Source: Deinandra increscens subsp. villosa (Eukaryota; Streptophyta; Magnoliopsida; Asterales; Asteraceae). From it: 64,000 bases of DNA. The translations under genes were made by a program, and so were the position numbers. Each line of letters opens with the position of its first letter. Position 1 is the first letter of the stretch. This document shows, piece after piece, positions 21,453 through 32,953 of this stretch. Below the pieces are notes generated by a model. The model made no database searches, had not been told where the DNA came from, and saw nothing but the letters and a program-made list of their open reading frames with translations. The stretch is from contig JBCNJP010000007.1 in the NCBI GenBank assembly GCA_039602395.1, forward strand, positions 106,363,387 through 106,427,386, read 5' to 3'.

Positions 21453-21895
21453 ATGGCAACTGGCTGTCTTAATTACCTCTCCAACAAGAAATCTCTCCGG
21501 GATATCGACATCCCGCCCCGCAAGCTTCTCAGCCGCCGCTCCTCCTCCTCCGCTTCCTCCTCCTCACCCGAAGCCGCTTTCATTGATGCCTTGTACCACA
21601 AGCAACAAGTCGATTCCCCCACCGTTCTCCCCGAAGAGACACTCTTCAAGAAGTTCCTCCCGTATAACACCGGGCTGGATTCTGACGACGAAGATGGTGA
21701 CCCCTACGCTGCTGATCATTTCCGTATCTACGAGTTTAAGGTACGGAAATGTACTCGTAGCCGGTCCCATGACTGGACCGACTGCCCCTTCGCGCATCCC
21801 GGCGAGAAGGCTCGTCGGAGATGTCCGCGAAGGTATAATTACCTCGGAACAGTCTGCGCCGACTTCCGGCGCGGAAACTGTAGCCGAGGTGATCT
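21198..21895 (+). repeat. 698-bp direct repeat, right copy (start of the complete CCCH gene)
   Basis: Counterpart of 18223-18920 and of the same length. Two coding-strand differences were seen (the GCGGAGG/GCGAAGG and TTTCGGC/TTCCGGC contexts). Past 21895 the sequence continues into the rest of the CCCH gene, so this is the copy that retains gene function. Confidence 0.95.
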
Positions 21896-22607
21896 GTGCG
21901 AGTTCGCACATGGGGTTTTCGAATGCTGGCTGCATCCGTCAAGATACCGGACGGAAGCGTGCAAAGACGGGAAGAACTGCCAGCGGAAGATCTGTTTCTT
22001 CGCGCACACGCAACGTCAGCTCCGCGTGGTGCCGCCGGAGCCGGCGGTTCCGGTGAAGAAATACAATTCGAAAGAGAATAGTTCTAATTGCTGTGGGCAT
22101 TGCCGGTGCCATTTGGATGTTGTTCATCATACGATTTCGCCGACTTCGACTTTGAACAATATCGATTTGGATAGTTTGTCACCGCCGCTTTCGCCGCAGA
22201 TATCCGGATCTCCGGTTCGATCCGGGTCCGGGTTTTCGCCGGTTTCGCGGTTTGCGGATAGGTTGGGTAAAGGTGAGTCTTTTTGTATGACCCATTTGGG
22301 GAACATGTATAAGGATCCTATGAATGCGGTGGTGGGGAATCATCAGTCGATAAATGAGCTGATGAGATCCATGGAGGCTCTGGCGGTGGAAGAGAATGAG
22401 TATTTCCCGAATATGAATTCTGTGTGGATGAATACTTGTTATAATGGCAATGGTGGTGGTGGAGGATCTGGTGGGGATCAACATCATTTACAGTTTGATG
22501 TGATGACCCAGGCTCCGTGCGGGTCGGATCCGGGTAGCGGTGAATCGGGGCAGAATGTGAGCAATGAGAGTCCGGATCTTGGGTGGGTGAATGATCTGCT
22601 GACGTAG
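21453..22607 (+). CDS. Plant tandem CCCH zinc finger protein, SOMNUS/TZF4-6-like
   Basis: An intronless gene of 384 residues with start context CCACCATGG. Residues 18-26 (IDIPPRKLL) match the N-terminal signature I associate with the SOM/TZF4, TZF5, TZF6 branch. The plant RR-TZF core follows in order: arginine-rich C100-x5-H106-x4-C111-x3-H115, then CCCH1 C135-x7-C143-x5-C149-x3-H153 and CCCH2 C170-x5-C176-x4-C181-x3-H185. The C-terminus is Ser/Pro- and Gly-rich and ends DLGWVNDLLT. Family members bind AU-rich RNA, shuttle between nucleus and P-bodies or stress granules and regulate seed germination, ABA/GA and stress responses. SOM itself represses light-dependent germination. All metal ligands are present. 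Its upstream sequence has been replaced by a transposon TIR. Confidence 0.93.
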   Translation: MATGCLNYLSNKKSLRDIDIPPRKLLSRRSSSSASSSSPEAAFIDALYHKQQVDSPTVLPEETLFKKFLPYNTGLDSDDEDGDPYAADHFRIYEFKVRKCTRSRSHDWTDCPFAHPGEKARRRCPRRYNYLGTVCADFRRGNCSRGDLCEFAHGVFECWLHPSRYRTEACKDGKNCQRKICFFAHTQRQLRVVPPEPAVPVKKYNSKENSSNCCGHCRCHLDVVHHTISPTSTLNNIDLDSLSPPLSPQISGSPVRSGSGFSPVSRFADRLGKGESFCMTHLGNMYKDPMNAVVGNHQSINELMRSMEALAVEENEYFPNMNSVWMNTCYNGNGGGGGSGGDQHHLQFDVMTQAPCGSDPGSGESGQNVSNESPDLGWVNDLLT

Positions 22608-23296
22608 ATGGGGAGTAGGGAATGGAGATGAGTGATGTAAATGATGATGATGGAAGAGGAGGAGGAGGAATTAAGTGTGTATTATTTTGAAGTTGTGATG
22701 ATTATGAATATGTGTATTTTTCTGAAGGGATTTGACATTTTGATGTGAATTTGTACTTGGTTTTCGAGTGCTGGTCGCGAAGAGTTAGCGATGGCATGGT
22801 GTATGAAAATGGTTATCTTATATAATAAAAATAATAATAGTTCTTTTAAGTCCTCTATCTTGGCCTGTTCTCTTTTTTAATTACATAAACTAAAATTTAA
22901 CTGTGTACAATGATAAGTGAGGTTGGCTAGAGTGTGTGATAGTGAGTGTAATATAGCGATTTCTGATTTGATTTTCTTTGCGTCTACTACAGTATCTGTG
23001 CCTATTCTGTGGATTTCTGATTTGTTTGTTTTTTTTCTCATTTGCTACGGCGTTTATTTTTTTTGTAAACTCGACATTTTTACACAACAAATTTTACGAA
23101 CAACAGAAGGTCTTAATACTCTTATTTTCATATTTCACTTTTTACTTTAATTTTGAATCGGCTTTTAAAAGAAAAATAAATTTCTTTCATTTTTCGATTT
23201 CTGAATCTTATTCATGCGAAAGAAATAAGATGTTGAAAATCCAAACTTTTCGAATCTTTGTAATAGTTGAAAAAACACCTAATTGAATTCTTTGTC
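22608..23296. other. 3' UTR of the CCCH gene and intergenic DNA
   Basis: The 3' UTR contains a purine-rich stretch and probable polyadenylation signals in the ATATAATAAAAATAATAATAG stretch at about 22820-22840. Beyond about 22860 I see no gene. The ORFs on both strands at 22890-23286 are T-rich and motif-free. Confidence 0.5.
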
Positions 23297-23818
23297 AGGG
23301 ATGGCAATAGACAGGTTTAGAGCGAGTTTGAGTAATTAAAGTGTTTTATATCCGATTCAAAACATGTCGGGTTTTTAACGGTTAATTACTCATCATGTAT
23401 CAAATATACTCACGGGTTTTGAGCATACCTGCTGGGTCTATATTGACAACAATTAATTAATATTTTTTATAATTATAATAAAATATCTTAAACGACTAAA
23501 CATATATAAATTTAATAATATGTAAATTAATGGCTTTAACAAAAAGTTTAGTATTATATATAAGATTAAAAACATAGATAAATAAAATCTTATAATATAT
23601 ACTTAAAATAAAGAAAAAAAACAAAAAAAAAATATAGCGGGTATATAATGGGGTAATCGGGACAGGTAAACATGTATATCATCAAATCACATACTCGTAC
23701 CACACCCACAACAATTCAAAAAGATTCTCATATATACCCGATTACCCGACCCCATACCCGTCCCATGTGTGTCAGGTTTCGGATTTTCCCGTTGGGTTTG
23801 GGTTTCATTGTCATCCCT
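23297..23818. mobile_element. hAT-like non-autonomous element (AGGGATGGCAAT ends)
   Basis: Left end AGGGATGGCAATAGA and right end (complement) AGGGATGACAATGAA form short imperfect TIRs 522 bp apart. The interior repeats GGGTAATCGGG/CCCGATTACCCG-type words, common in plant hAT MITEs of this type. No convincing 8-bp TSD was found, so the class is tentative. Confidence 0.5.
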
Positions 23819-24538
23819 ACTGGCAATATTTGAATTGAACTATGTCGGATCTTTGTTATATGCTTAGAGATGATAAACCTTTCACCATTCAATTCAGTGA
23901 ATGCATTACCTATCAATGATCATGAATCGGATCAATATCATGAATAACGATATTTGGGCTACTATATTTATTTGCCGTCGAGAATTGAATAGTATTAACA
24001 TATGAACATCTATTATCCATACCGAATCATATTTGTTACAGTTTACGCTGTCACTTTTCGGTGTAAAATTTTATAATATGCGCATGCCGTCACTTTTAGG
24101 TGTAAAATTTTATGATATTTGCGTGTTCTTTTTTACTTATTCTTTTAATTTAGTTTTACATCGTTGCATTCCAGTGTATAATTTTTATTGTTCGCGTGTA
24201 GTTTTTTTCTTTAATTTTGATTTAGTTTTATATCTCTACTTTTTAGTCTATTGGTTTACCTAGCAATAGTGTACTTTACCTATTAGGTAGGTCAGGTGGC
24301 GGTCCATATTGAATACCATGTAAGGTATTGTAATTTAACTTTTTTTCTTTTTCATCTGAAGAGTGGAATGAATTTTATTGTATGAGTTGGTGGTAAAATA
24401 GGTATAGTTGTGTATCGTGACATTTAGTTTCTAGGCTCAATGCTAATGCTTTAAGCATTTAGCACATGAGTTGGTGGTGTAATAAGTACCGTGTATTATA
24501 ACTTTTAGGTCATATACTTTGAGGTCTTTCAACTTTCA
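23819..24538. other. Intergenic DNA with a 39-bp tandem repeat
   Basis: Two units of about 39 bp (24048-24086, 24087-24125) share GTCACTTTT.GGTGTAAAATTTTAT, and weaker copies may continue to about 24240. The ORF at 24033-24263 is only this repeat read through. Nothing else is seen. Confidence 0.6.
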
Positions 24539-24997
24539 ATTTTGACCAATGTTTTAAAAACCGGTTTTTTTGTTGAACCGGAAAACTTTTCGGGACCGGT
24601 TCGACCGGTCGGACCGGTTAGACCGGCCGATTGAACCGGTTAGGGGATTTATATATATATTTTTATAAAAATGTTAATAAATTTGTACACCACAACGAAA
24701 ATAATTAAAATACAATGATATTCCACTAAAAAATAATACCAAATAGGTATTTCATAAGAATATATAAGTTTTAAACTTTAAAAAATAATAAAAAATAACA
24801 ATAAATTTTTTTTTTTTTTTTAAACTGTCAGAAAACCGGTTGAACCGGAAAAAACCGGAAAAAACCGAAAAAAACCGAAAAACCGTCCGGTTCAAAACGG
24901 TCCGGTTATGTCCAAAAAACCGGGGATTAAAAAACCGGTATGATGACCGGTTGGCGGTTGAACCGGTTGAACCGGTTTTTAAAACATTGATTTTGAC
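24539..24997. mobile_element. hAT MITE, CAATGTTTTAAAAACCGG termini, 8-bp TSD
   Basis: A perfect 18-bp TIR CAATGTTTTAAAAACCGG (24547) / CCGGTTTTTAAAACATTG (ends 24989) is flanked by the perfect 8-bp duplication ATTTTGAC (24539-24546, 24990-24997). The interior is packed with AACCGGTT/ACCGGTT palindromic words, so the element is a dense foldback. It is 443 bp and has no coding capacity. Confidence 0.92.
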
Positions 24998-25679
24998 ATT
25001 GTACTTAATTATTTTATTTCCATTTTTGTCATGTACCATAATTTTTAAGTCTTATATTTCAAGCCTTTTTCTTTCTAATTTTGACCTCATTACACGGGTT
25101 TTTCCCCCGTTTTCTTCATGTAGCATTATAATGCAACTGTTATATGTATATGCATTGTCTTTGCTTCAACAAGTTGATAGTAAACTAGTTACGTATAAAC
25201 TAAAAGACCCCAATTTATAAGATCATTTTCACACTGAGAATCCATTTTCCCTATAAATCTACGTTTAGAAACCTAGTGACCACATATTTCTTTAGATCAT
25301 CATAGCGTACTCGGTACTTATACAACGTCCATTCTTATTATGAACACATCACCTCATTGTCATGTTAGATTTTCACTTTATCTTTTAAAACACTCATTTT
25401 TACTTATATATTAGCTTATTTAAACACCCAAAAATAATATTAAAAATATAAATATAAGAACATATGTGTGTGTGATAGAGGACCTTCCAACCTTCATCCT
25501 TCTTCCATCCGAAAAGTCTAATAAGACTACGGACGCCACCCTTCAAACGGATCCTCCAATGCATAAATAATGAAAAATGAAAAGTTAAAAAAAAAATGAT
25601 TGATTTCTATTCTGAAATGTTGATGTAGTATTCGTTATTAATTCAAATGTCACATAACCTATTTATATGGCAAGCACCC
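24998..25679. other. Intergenic DNA, nothing recognised
   Basis: AT-rich single-copy DNA. No splice-consistent ORF or repeat structure was found. Confidence 0.5.
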
Positions 25680-26090
25680 ATACGTTGAAACGGAGATGGA
25701 TCGTATACCAACTCGGTTGGCTCTAAGCAATAGGAATATCCATGTTGATTTGATAATTTGTTAGGTTTGAAATCTCTTTGGTGATTGGTGTGGCATTCCG
25801 CCTATATTTGTGTTCTCGGTCCGAGTCTTCTAATCTTGCATAATACCACTCATCTTGACCGAGAAAAGAAGAAAATTCTTCAAGGGATTGCTATGAAGGC
25901 TTGTTGGTGTATTTAAAAGACTAGAAATGATGTTATATTTTCCAACAAGGCTATTACAGCATCTAAGATTGGGAAGACATAAAGTCGTTCAGTTTTCTTT
26001 GGATCAATGGTCTCCTTTTAATTATATTTCTTGGAATGATTTGGCGTAGTTTTAATTTTAAGTGTTCGCAATTGTTGTTTTGCCTTGCCT
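25680..26090 (+). pseudogene. L1-type LINE relic (RT zinc-binding/C-terminal region)
   Basis: Translated pieces in shifting frames read GDWCGIPPIFVFS, then an EKRRK basic stretch and ACWCI...TRNDVIF. These align by eye with the LINE C-terminal ORF at 53002-53586 (SDWCGIPQVFAFS, RRKKDVV, SCWVLWKLRNEASF). There are several stops and frameshifts, and neither end of the element is identifiable. This is an old, dead copy. Confidence 0.55.
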
Positions 26091-26672
26091 CGATTCGTTA
26101 TGAAGTAGACTTAACAGAAATAATAACCAAAAGTCAAACGTTAGGCTACAGGATGAAAGTTGGAACATTGCTTACATAAAAAAATGATATTGGCGTTTTC
26201 CAAACATAAAAGATGATAAGTGAAATTGTGAATAACGTAAAGGATGATAATAATTTAGTCTTTGTACTTGCTTATTATAAAATCTTCAACCAAAGACCAT
26301 TTCATAGATAATACTTAATACCGAGCATTTGCGACTTGTTTTGTTGTTATCTATGTCTCCTGATGGCCTTATCATTACTTGCAGTTTTTAAATATTTGTG
26401 ACCATATCAATCGGACGTTAAGTGTACGCTTATGAATTTAGGCACTCTCAACTATTTTTAGGGACTCATGCCATATTTTAATAATTTAATATAAGAATCT
26501 GGTAACTTTAACCGGCTAGTTCCGACCCAAGTTCGTCCTGACCCGAGCCCATTCCAACCCAAGCGCGTCTTGACCCGAACCCCCTGGCCTGAACAAAAAT
26601 GACCTATTTTTAAGTCGGCCCATCCTAACCCATACTAACCTGAACCCGTCTTGACCCGACACCCCAACCCAC
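26091..26672. other. Intergenic DNA with TGACCCGAACCC-like repeats
   Basis: At 26515-26660 the words GACCCGA, AACCC and GACCCGT recur many times, as in the interiors of plant hAT MITEs. TIRs could not be fixed. The rest is unremarkable. Confidence 0.4.
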
Positions 26673-27487
26673 ATGTTTTGCCAGATGTCGATCATACTAA
26701 TCTCAGTTAGTATTGACCCTTGTCTACTCCTACATCTCTTGAACTCTCACATTATTCTCATGTATGTGGATGATCAAATGTGTATGGATGATCCTTTGAT
26801 ATACTCGAACACAATTGATTATGCGCTTTGGTATCTAGTCTTGGCCCGTTCAACACTAGTAAGGTTTAACATTTTCTTTAGAAACCTACTCATGCCACTT
26901 GACCACTTAACCATTGTCAAGTGTAATCTTCCATACCTTAAGAGTACTATTACTCATAGATCAACTTTTATGGGTCTCATAGTCTTGTATTCAGCCTATG
27001 TGATTGCCAACAGGGCGAGTCATATCACTTGTTATCTAGTCTTGCTATTCAGCCCATGTGATTGATTGCCAACGGGTCCATGAGACGGGTTGTCTAGTTG
27101 ATCAACAATCTATCACATGTTATTCCGTGTTTCTTCGAAAAAACCTTGTAAGTCAAAGTTCTAAAAAAACACTGGGTGCTCATTCTAGAAACAAAGCAGA
27201 GTATCATAGGTTGCCTATGCCGCTATCATGGTTCTGCCTATACCGCTAACAAGCACTATGTGTTTCATGAGTTACTCGTCTTTCTTTCTAGTTCACATAC
27301 CTTAAACCGTGACAATACTAGCTTCACAAATCACATATTTACCAACAATTTGATGTCACCTGAGATTAACTGGCACGGGTTCTTAAAGTTTGATATGTTT
27401 CAAACTGCTGTTCACGTTGCTGACCTTGTGACAAAAGCTTTATCTTCTGCTGGTTTGGTCAAGCTACAAGTCGCCCTGAATGTTTAA
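26673..27487 (+). pseudogene. Ty1/copia pol C-terminus (RT end and RNase H), degraded
   Basis: The RT signature YVDD appears in ILMYVDDQMCMDD (about 26755-26790). After frame changes, the RNase H region is visible as CYSVFLRKNLVSQSSKK, then a KAEYH motif (usual form AEAEYRAL), and the terminus HVADLVTKALSS, matching the copia pol ending ADxxTKAL. Large parts in between are missing or scrambled. Gag, protease and integrase are not seen upstream. It sits directly before an LTR-like segment. Confidence 0.7.
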
Positions 27488-27675
27488 CTTCAGGGACATA
27501 TTAGAGCAGTTCATTGGTGGTTATAGTTTCCGTTCTCAGCAAGTATTTTTCTGTTACAGTTTATGTTCATAGCAGTAAGTTTATAGAGACATTATGCATC
27601 ATTTACAGTTAATACAAAAAGAGAATACAAATATTGTTCTCTCCAAGTTTCTTTTGCTTCGTTTACTTTCACATC
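27488..27675 (+). mobile_element. Probable copia 3' LTR
   Basis: After the pol stop a purine-rich CTTCAGGGACA is followed by TATTAGAGCAGTTC, which looks like a mutated TGTTAG LTR start. The segment runs about 180 bp to a CTTTCACA end, with TCTCTCCAAGTTTC near the end as in many copia LTRs. No 5' LTR partner lies in the window, so boundaries are approximate. Confidence 0.45.
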
Positions 27676-28147
27676 GGGTGGATTACATACATACATGTGA
27701 CAAAGTAATCTGTGCTGCAGGACCATTTTGCGTTCAAAGCATGAGAAAATCACACTTTTGATGCTTATTTTGTGTTCAATTCTAGGTTTAGGGGTTCAAA
27801 TGATTGATAAATACAAACTAACCCAGTTTTGTTGTTTTAACTTTAATGAAAAACCGACATAATTTCATTGTTTACAAACTTTGTATAGAAATATTTATGA
27901 ATAAATATTTATAAACAAAAATTTCTATTTAGCAAGCTTGTTATATAAAAATGCCACTTCATACACCAAATCACCACCGTATACACATTTCATAGGTGGT
28001 AATTCAATGCAAATGACATGTTAACTTACAAAAAGGAAGAAGAGACTCATCTGCGTTGATTACCGATTTAATGTGGGTTGGGTTCATGAGTCGTCCAAAA
28101 CATAATTACAAACTAGTCTGTTAATGCGGGTCTCGTGAGACGGGTTC
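27676..28147. other. Downstream flank and 3' UTR of PP4R2
   Basis: AT-rich, no ORF of note. It should contain the polyadenylation region of the minus-strand PP4R2 gene, but no single signal stands out. Confidence 0.5.
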
Positions 28148-30051
28148 TCACAGTTTCGACAGGCCCGTGGGTTGGACCAGCACACCGTTGCTGCCATCTA
28201 AATCTGGAAGCAATAAACAAAAATACATTCTTTAAAACATATTAAGTTCTTTGATCAAAGTTAAGTAGAGAATAAGTGTATATATTATGACAGTTTTTCC
28301 ATATTATTCACAAAACGGTTCACATCCTTTAATTGGCTTTAACCTGATATTTGATGGTCTCAAAGAATAATAAGAAAAGACTTAAAAATCACCTGTTGTC
28401 ATGGGACTTGATTCTGATGGTATATCAGTTGTTTCCACATCCATTGTCATAACATCGCTGACATCAGCCTCCGCCTCGGTCATTATTTCATCCCCGTCTG
28501 TTGGGGCTCCATTTTCCATGACAATATCAAATTGCCGTTGTGGGTTCGGGTTTGAAATCTCGGTTACTTTGTTAAGCCCGTTTGGTGCTGTTATGAGTGA
28601 TGGTGGATAAGGATCGGTAGATTTGGTCAAGGTTGATGTCACAGACAAATTCTACAAACAAGGTTTCAAAATAAATCATCACTACTAACAAATATTTGAA
28701 TAATGGTACGGTTTGAATGCTTTACGAAAAATATGCCGAACTTTACCTTTTCTAAGGCAAAAGCAAGCTTCGAGAGATTTGGATACAAGATTTGTGCATC
28801 CAGTATGATCTGAGCGTTCCAAAAACGAAACCAAAAGGTAATCAGAAATTCGAGCATGGATTCATGTCAATAAAAAGGTAGCCTGCAGTTTGCTAAGCAG
28901 TTTACAAAGCACAATCACCTCGGATAGCCTTTGTAGGGTAAAGGGTGGACCATCAATAAACCTATGAAGAGCTGCAGAAAATAACCAAAAGAATATAAGT
29001 TCTTGATTAGTCAGAAGAAAACATTCCAAACAGCTGAATATAATGATATCTTAAGCCATTGGAAGAAAAGCTTATAAAATAAATTCTGCCAACTTTTCCA
29101 GAGAACTGAAAATAACGATTTTTCTTGAAGAATGGATGGTAAATTTTACCATTGTTATAGAGTTACACGGCCACAAGATCTAAAACACCCACTACAGATT
29201 GATTGAAAGAATAAAAATATCAACTAACAAAAATGAAAAGGTATGTGATTGTGAAAGTACCGTCATTCAACCTTTTTGCCAACTCAGCATGTGTCTCTCC
29301 TAGTGATGTTTTTTGTTCCTCGGTCGTCATTTTTGCCTGAGGATACTCAGAAATGACCTGTAGTAAGAAATGATGAAGAGAAAAATAAGACTTATCATAC
29401 CTTCCAAAGAATGAAGATTTATTACAACTTCCAAGTCCATGTTGGACACTAGAAGTGTCTCAAAAACCATTTTTCATCAAAAACTAGATTCCAGTAACCT
29501 ATGTGACAAGCTAAATATCTTAATACACATCAATAATTTTGAAGAAAATGTATTCTGGGGCACCTCAACCTGTTTCCACTCGGAAGAAAAGGCTACCCAT
29601 TATGACCCGTTAGACGGCCCACCCTTTTAGTAACCTTTCACGGGGCATTAAAAAAGCATACATTTTCAAAATATCTATTAGCTTGTAGACTGGCATACCT
29701 CCCCATACCTGCATTAAACGAATAGATAACATGCTTCTCAATTTCTCCCAGTCATACCTGCCGTGGCACATAACCATAGGGAGACACAGATGAATGATAG
29801 TTCTCAATGCAAATAACCATAAAGAGACAAGTAAATGAGAAACTTGAACTACATATTCATGATAAAGGCATATAAAGACAGGTGTGCCGTGTGCACAGTT
29901 TATACGGCTCCTCTAACCGAGTGATCCAAAGGAAATCAGTGATCTTATATAAATTATGTTAATAACAAAGTGCATACCAAAACTTTCCGGTGGCTGCAAT
30001 GACTTTTAATACGCGTCTTACTTCTTCTTCTTCAGCAGTATCTTGCATCAT
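28148..30051 (-). CDS. PP4R2: Serine/threonine protein phosphatase 4 regulatory subunit 2
   Basis: Seven coding exons on the minus strand, all GT-AG: 29978-30051, 29709-29757, 29261-29357, 28919-28971, 28747-28809, 28393-28651 and 28148-28203. They total 651 bp (216 residues plus stop) with consistent phases. Conserved stretches are ATGKFWYDWEKLRSML, QVISEYPQAK, FIDGPPFTLQRLSE, YPNLSKLAFALEKNL and VTSTLTKSTDPYPP, characteristic of PPP4R2. The rest is an acidic, low-complexity tail. PP4R2 is a regulatory subunit of the PP4 phosphatase complex, acting in the nucleus in DNA-damage repair, splicing-related and developmental roles. Two in-frame ATGs open exon 2 and I chose the first. The last intron and 17-codon exon 8 are the least certain; without that splice the protein ends GDF at 28382. 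Confidence 0.85.
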
Positions 30052-30770
30052 TTCCCTGCCTCTAGGGTTCCCAATCCTAGTGTATCAAAATTATCAGGTA
30101 ATGGTAATCATCAAAATATACTTAAGAAACCAATGAGGAACAACTATACTTTCCAGTTGCTGCAATGACTTCTGATATGCCTAAATTGACTCACCATAGT
30201 TTCAGATTGCCACTTTAGTAATAATGCACTTAATAACTATCTTAACACCTATGATTCCTCTAAGTTTGGGTGTTGCATGTATTTACCCTAATTAGCTGAA
30301 TAATTGATTGATCTGAAGTTCAAAGTTGTGTGGAACCAATTAATCACACGATGAGTTACTTTTTCTCCAATCGAACGGATAATACATGCTCTAAAGTCAT
30401 ATACGATTATTGATTATGAAAATTTTAGAATGAATAACGCTTGAATTCAAAGGTAACTAGATTAATTGCAACAGAGGTAAAAACAAGTAGCAGAAACCCT
30501 AGCGTTTGATAACTGCCAGAGAAGGAGAGGAGGCTCATCAAAAGGTTTAGATCTACGAATATCGAACTACAAATAGATGAATTGTTGATTATACAATGAT
30601 ACAAAAACACAGAAAAATGTCTACGTAAGCAACGGAGTATACCTGTAACCGGAAGGTCAAAGGAGATCGGTTGCTGATTGACCGGCGAAGAGTTGTGCGG
30701 CGAGGGGAGCGGTGACGGAGGGATGGAGATGGGCGGTTACGACGCGGCGGTGGGGAACGCCATGGGCAAA
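30052..30770 (-). promoter_or_regulatory. PP4R2 leader: 5' UTR exon, first intron and small upstream ORF
   Basis: A GC-rich leader exon (about 30643-30765) ends TTACAG|GTATACT, and a 566-bp intron ends at the AG before 30076. Inside the leader an 8-codon upstream ORF (30737-30763 including stop, reading MAFPTAAS) starts in a good context. Its translation could limit the main ORF. The intron in the leader is typical of plant housekeeping genes. Confidence 0.5.
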
Positions 30771-31749
30771 AGAGGTGACCGTCCGTTGGGCGTCTAATGG
30801 GAGGTTTTTTTTTTTTCTTTCAAAATGGATTTTAATAATTCAAATAAATATAATTTATTAGTAGAAAATTGAATTTTAATAATACAAGTTTTATACGAGT
30901 TTTAAAATTTTATCACAATAATACCAATTTTATAAGTATTGGATTATAACGATACACCGTTAATTTTTTACTAACGGTGTTAATGGTTGCTGAAGTGGCA
31001 TACTATAGGCTTCTTTTAATAATAAAGTAATTAAAATGAAGGGATATTTATGTAAATTCTATAAAATTAATAAAAAAATTAAAAAAAAAATAGAAACCAT
31101 GTAATTTTAAGCATAAAGAACTCCATTAGGGGTCGATTCATTCAAAATACTCACAAAAAGTATGTAAAATAAATCGGAATCATGTGAAATGTCAAAATTC
31201 ACGCAAAAAACATTGTTTGATCGGGAAAATACCACACCCTTAAACATATTTGAGCATCAAAAGCTCTAACCCACTTGTACGTCCTTTCGATGGATGCAAA
31301 TACATCCAAATGAAGCTCACTTGATCCACAAATAGCTATAACCGAGTTATTATAGATCAACGATGATGATTCGATGATAAAAACAGTAGAATTGAGAAGG
31401 TCACACGTAAATTCAAGTCGAATGGATGGTTGTATCGCTTAGAATGATAGCCGAATGAGTATACCTTCTCGTATCTCAACTCAGCAGCCTGACGGTACAA
31501 AATGAGCAATCGACTTGTTAAGCAACTAACTATATATAATCCTAAGGTCTGCGAAATGTCTACAAACTTTTCACAGATCTCATGCATGACTTTCGTAGAA
31601 TTTCTATCACAATGCAACAACCTATAAAATCTGACCTAGCATATATGGTATTTATCTTCATTCAAGTGACGGAATTTTAAGTCCCATAAAGTAGATAATA
31701 GGTTGATTTTAATGGTGTGTTTGCTATATAAAAAAAGTTAGTTGAAGAC
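30771..31749. other. Upstream flank of PP4R2, no gene recognised
   Basis: AT-rich DNA with a T-run near 30810. The ORF at 31357-31620 on the minus strand has no motif. The ACGGTGTTAATGG/CCGTTAATTTTTTACTAACGG area (30957-30985) forms a small inverted repeat. Confidence 0.5.
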
Positions 31750-32022
31750 TTTTAAATTTGTCAATGACGTCCAACTCAACTGATCAGAGACATGCTAATT
31801 AACTAGTGATAAGAGACTTGGAGAAACCCAAGTTCAATCCTTGAGGCAACCGGGTTTTACTGTTAATACGCCGACGTATCTACGAACATGCATGTTAGCG
31901 GACTCCGTACGACTGGGTTAAGCATGCTGACGATAAACTTTTGTCTTTGAATCACCCCATATGAATGTATCTGAACATTTTATGTTTGTTTGCCGTTAAA
32001 AAAGAAAGATTTTTAAATTTGT
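31750..32022 (+). mobile_element. tRNA-derived SINE with 12-bp TSD
   Basis: Direct repeats TTTTAAATTTGT (31750-31761, 32011-32022) flank about 249 bp. A B-box-like CCAAGTTCAATCC is seen near 31831 with an A-box-like TAACTAGTGATAAG upstream. The 3' end reads TTTGCCGTTAAAAAAG, a short A-rich tail. The tail motif is shared with the SINE at 58790 and resembles LINE 3' ends in the window. Confidence 0.75.
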
Positions 32023-32953
32023 TTGACTTTTTAGTATAAACATTGAATACATTCCATTGCTTAATTTATCCACAATTAATCCCTTCATATTCAAGAAAAC
32101 CCTCCATAATATGGTACAAACTGTGGCTGTCTTTCTCTCTTAACAACTTAGAAGTTATCATCTCCTTATCATCCCCTCAATCTTCAATTAACCATCAATT
32201 ACTTCGGATCAGTCTTAGAATTTCTTCCTAACCCTACAAAGATCCTCCAATCTTATCATCTTTCAAAATCAAACATTAAATCATGTTTCAAGTTTTAATG
32301 ATGTTGTCACCCAATAACATTCTCCAGACTTGCATATCATGTAAACAACAATCATTACTCACTACTAAAAGTTTACAACGATCAAACCAACGATGGATCT
32401 AGAAATTTTTCTAGCACAACAATTTTTTTAGTTTTGGACTTTTTCTTAACTTGACGTCCTCATTTTCGATTTGGATTGAGTAAGGTCAGGTAAATAGAAA
32501 TAATAACTTGTCGTTAGAATGGAAATAATAACTTATCGTTAATGGAAATAAAACTTATCGTTACAATTACAACCGGTAAAGATAAAAACTACAACTAGAT
32601 TTTTAAGGTAAATATGACGAAAGTAGACGTAATACATTGTTCACTAACACTTTAAAAACAAGAAGAGAAACACTCGTCAAATTCGATACTTAAATTTTTT
32701 CTCTCTCCCTGTCCTTTCTGAACGAAGATTGACCTTTTTTCTATATGTTTCAAGACAAGTTTTTTTCAGAAATAATCGAGTTTCCTCCGAAATTAAAAAT
32801 GAATATATAAAAAAACAATGTCGCTAAGTCCAAACAGACAAACACGCCCTTAAAAAATGAGGATAGATGGAACCCGCACCTCTACTACATGGATCCAGAT
32901 GCCTATAAAAGCACATAATTACTTGCATATATTTCTATGAGCAAAAACAACAA
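32023..32953 (+). promoter_or_regulatory. Upstream region and promoter of the LRX-like gene
   Basis: A TATA box CCTATAAAAGC (TATAAAAG at about 32904-32911) lies 43 bp before the ATG. The leader is short and A-rich. Farther up the DNA is AT-rich with no ORF of note. A few GTTATCGTTA-like duplicated words occur at 32505-32570. Confidence 0.55.

Noticed and set aside
18223..21895. The 698-bp direct repeats as LTRs of a retrotransposon
   Set aside because: The repeats are promoter and exon of a CCCH gene, do not start TG or end CA, and the DNA between them has 313-bp inverted repeats and no retroelement domains.
21564..22487. Several ORFs opposite or out of frame with the CCCH gene, and the upstream-extended 454-codon reading from 21243
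   Set aside because: Shadows. The extension starts at a non-ATG codon within the 5' leader, and the CCACCATGG start at 21453 fits family N-termini.
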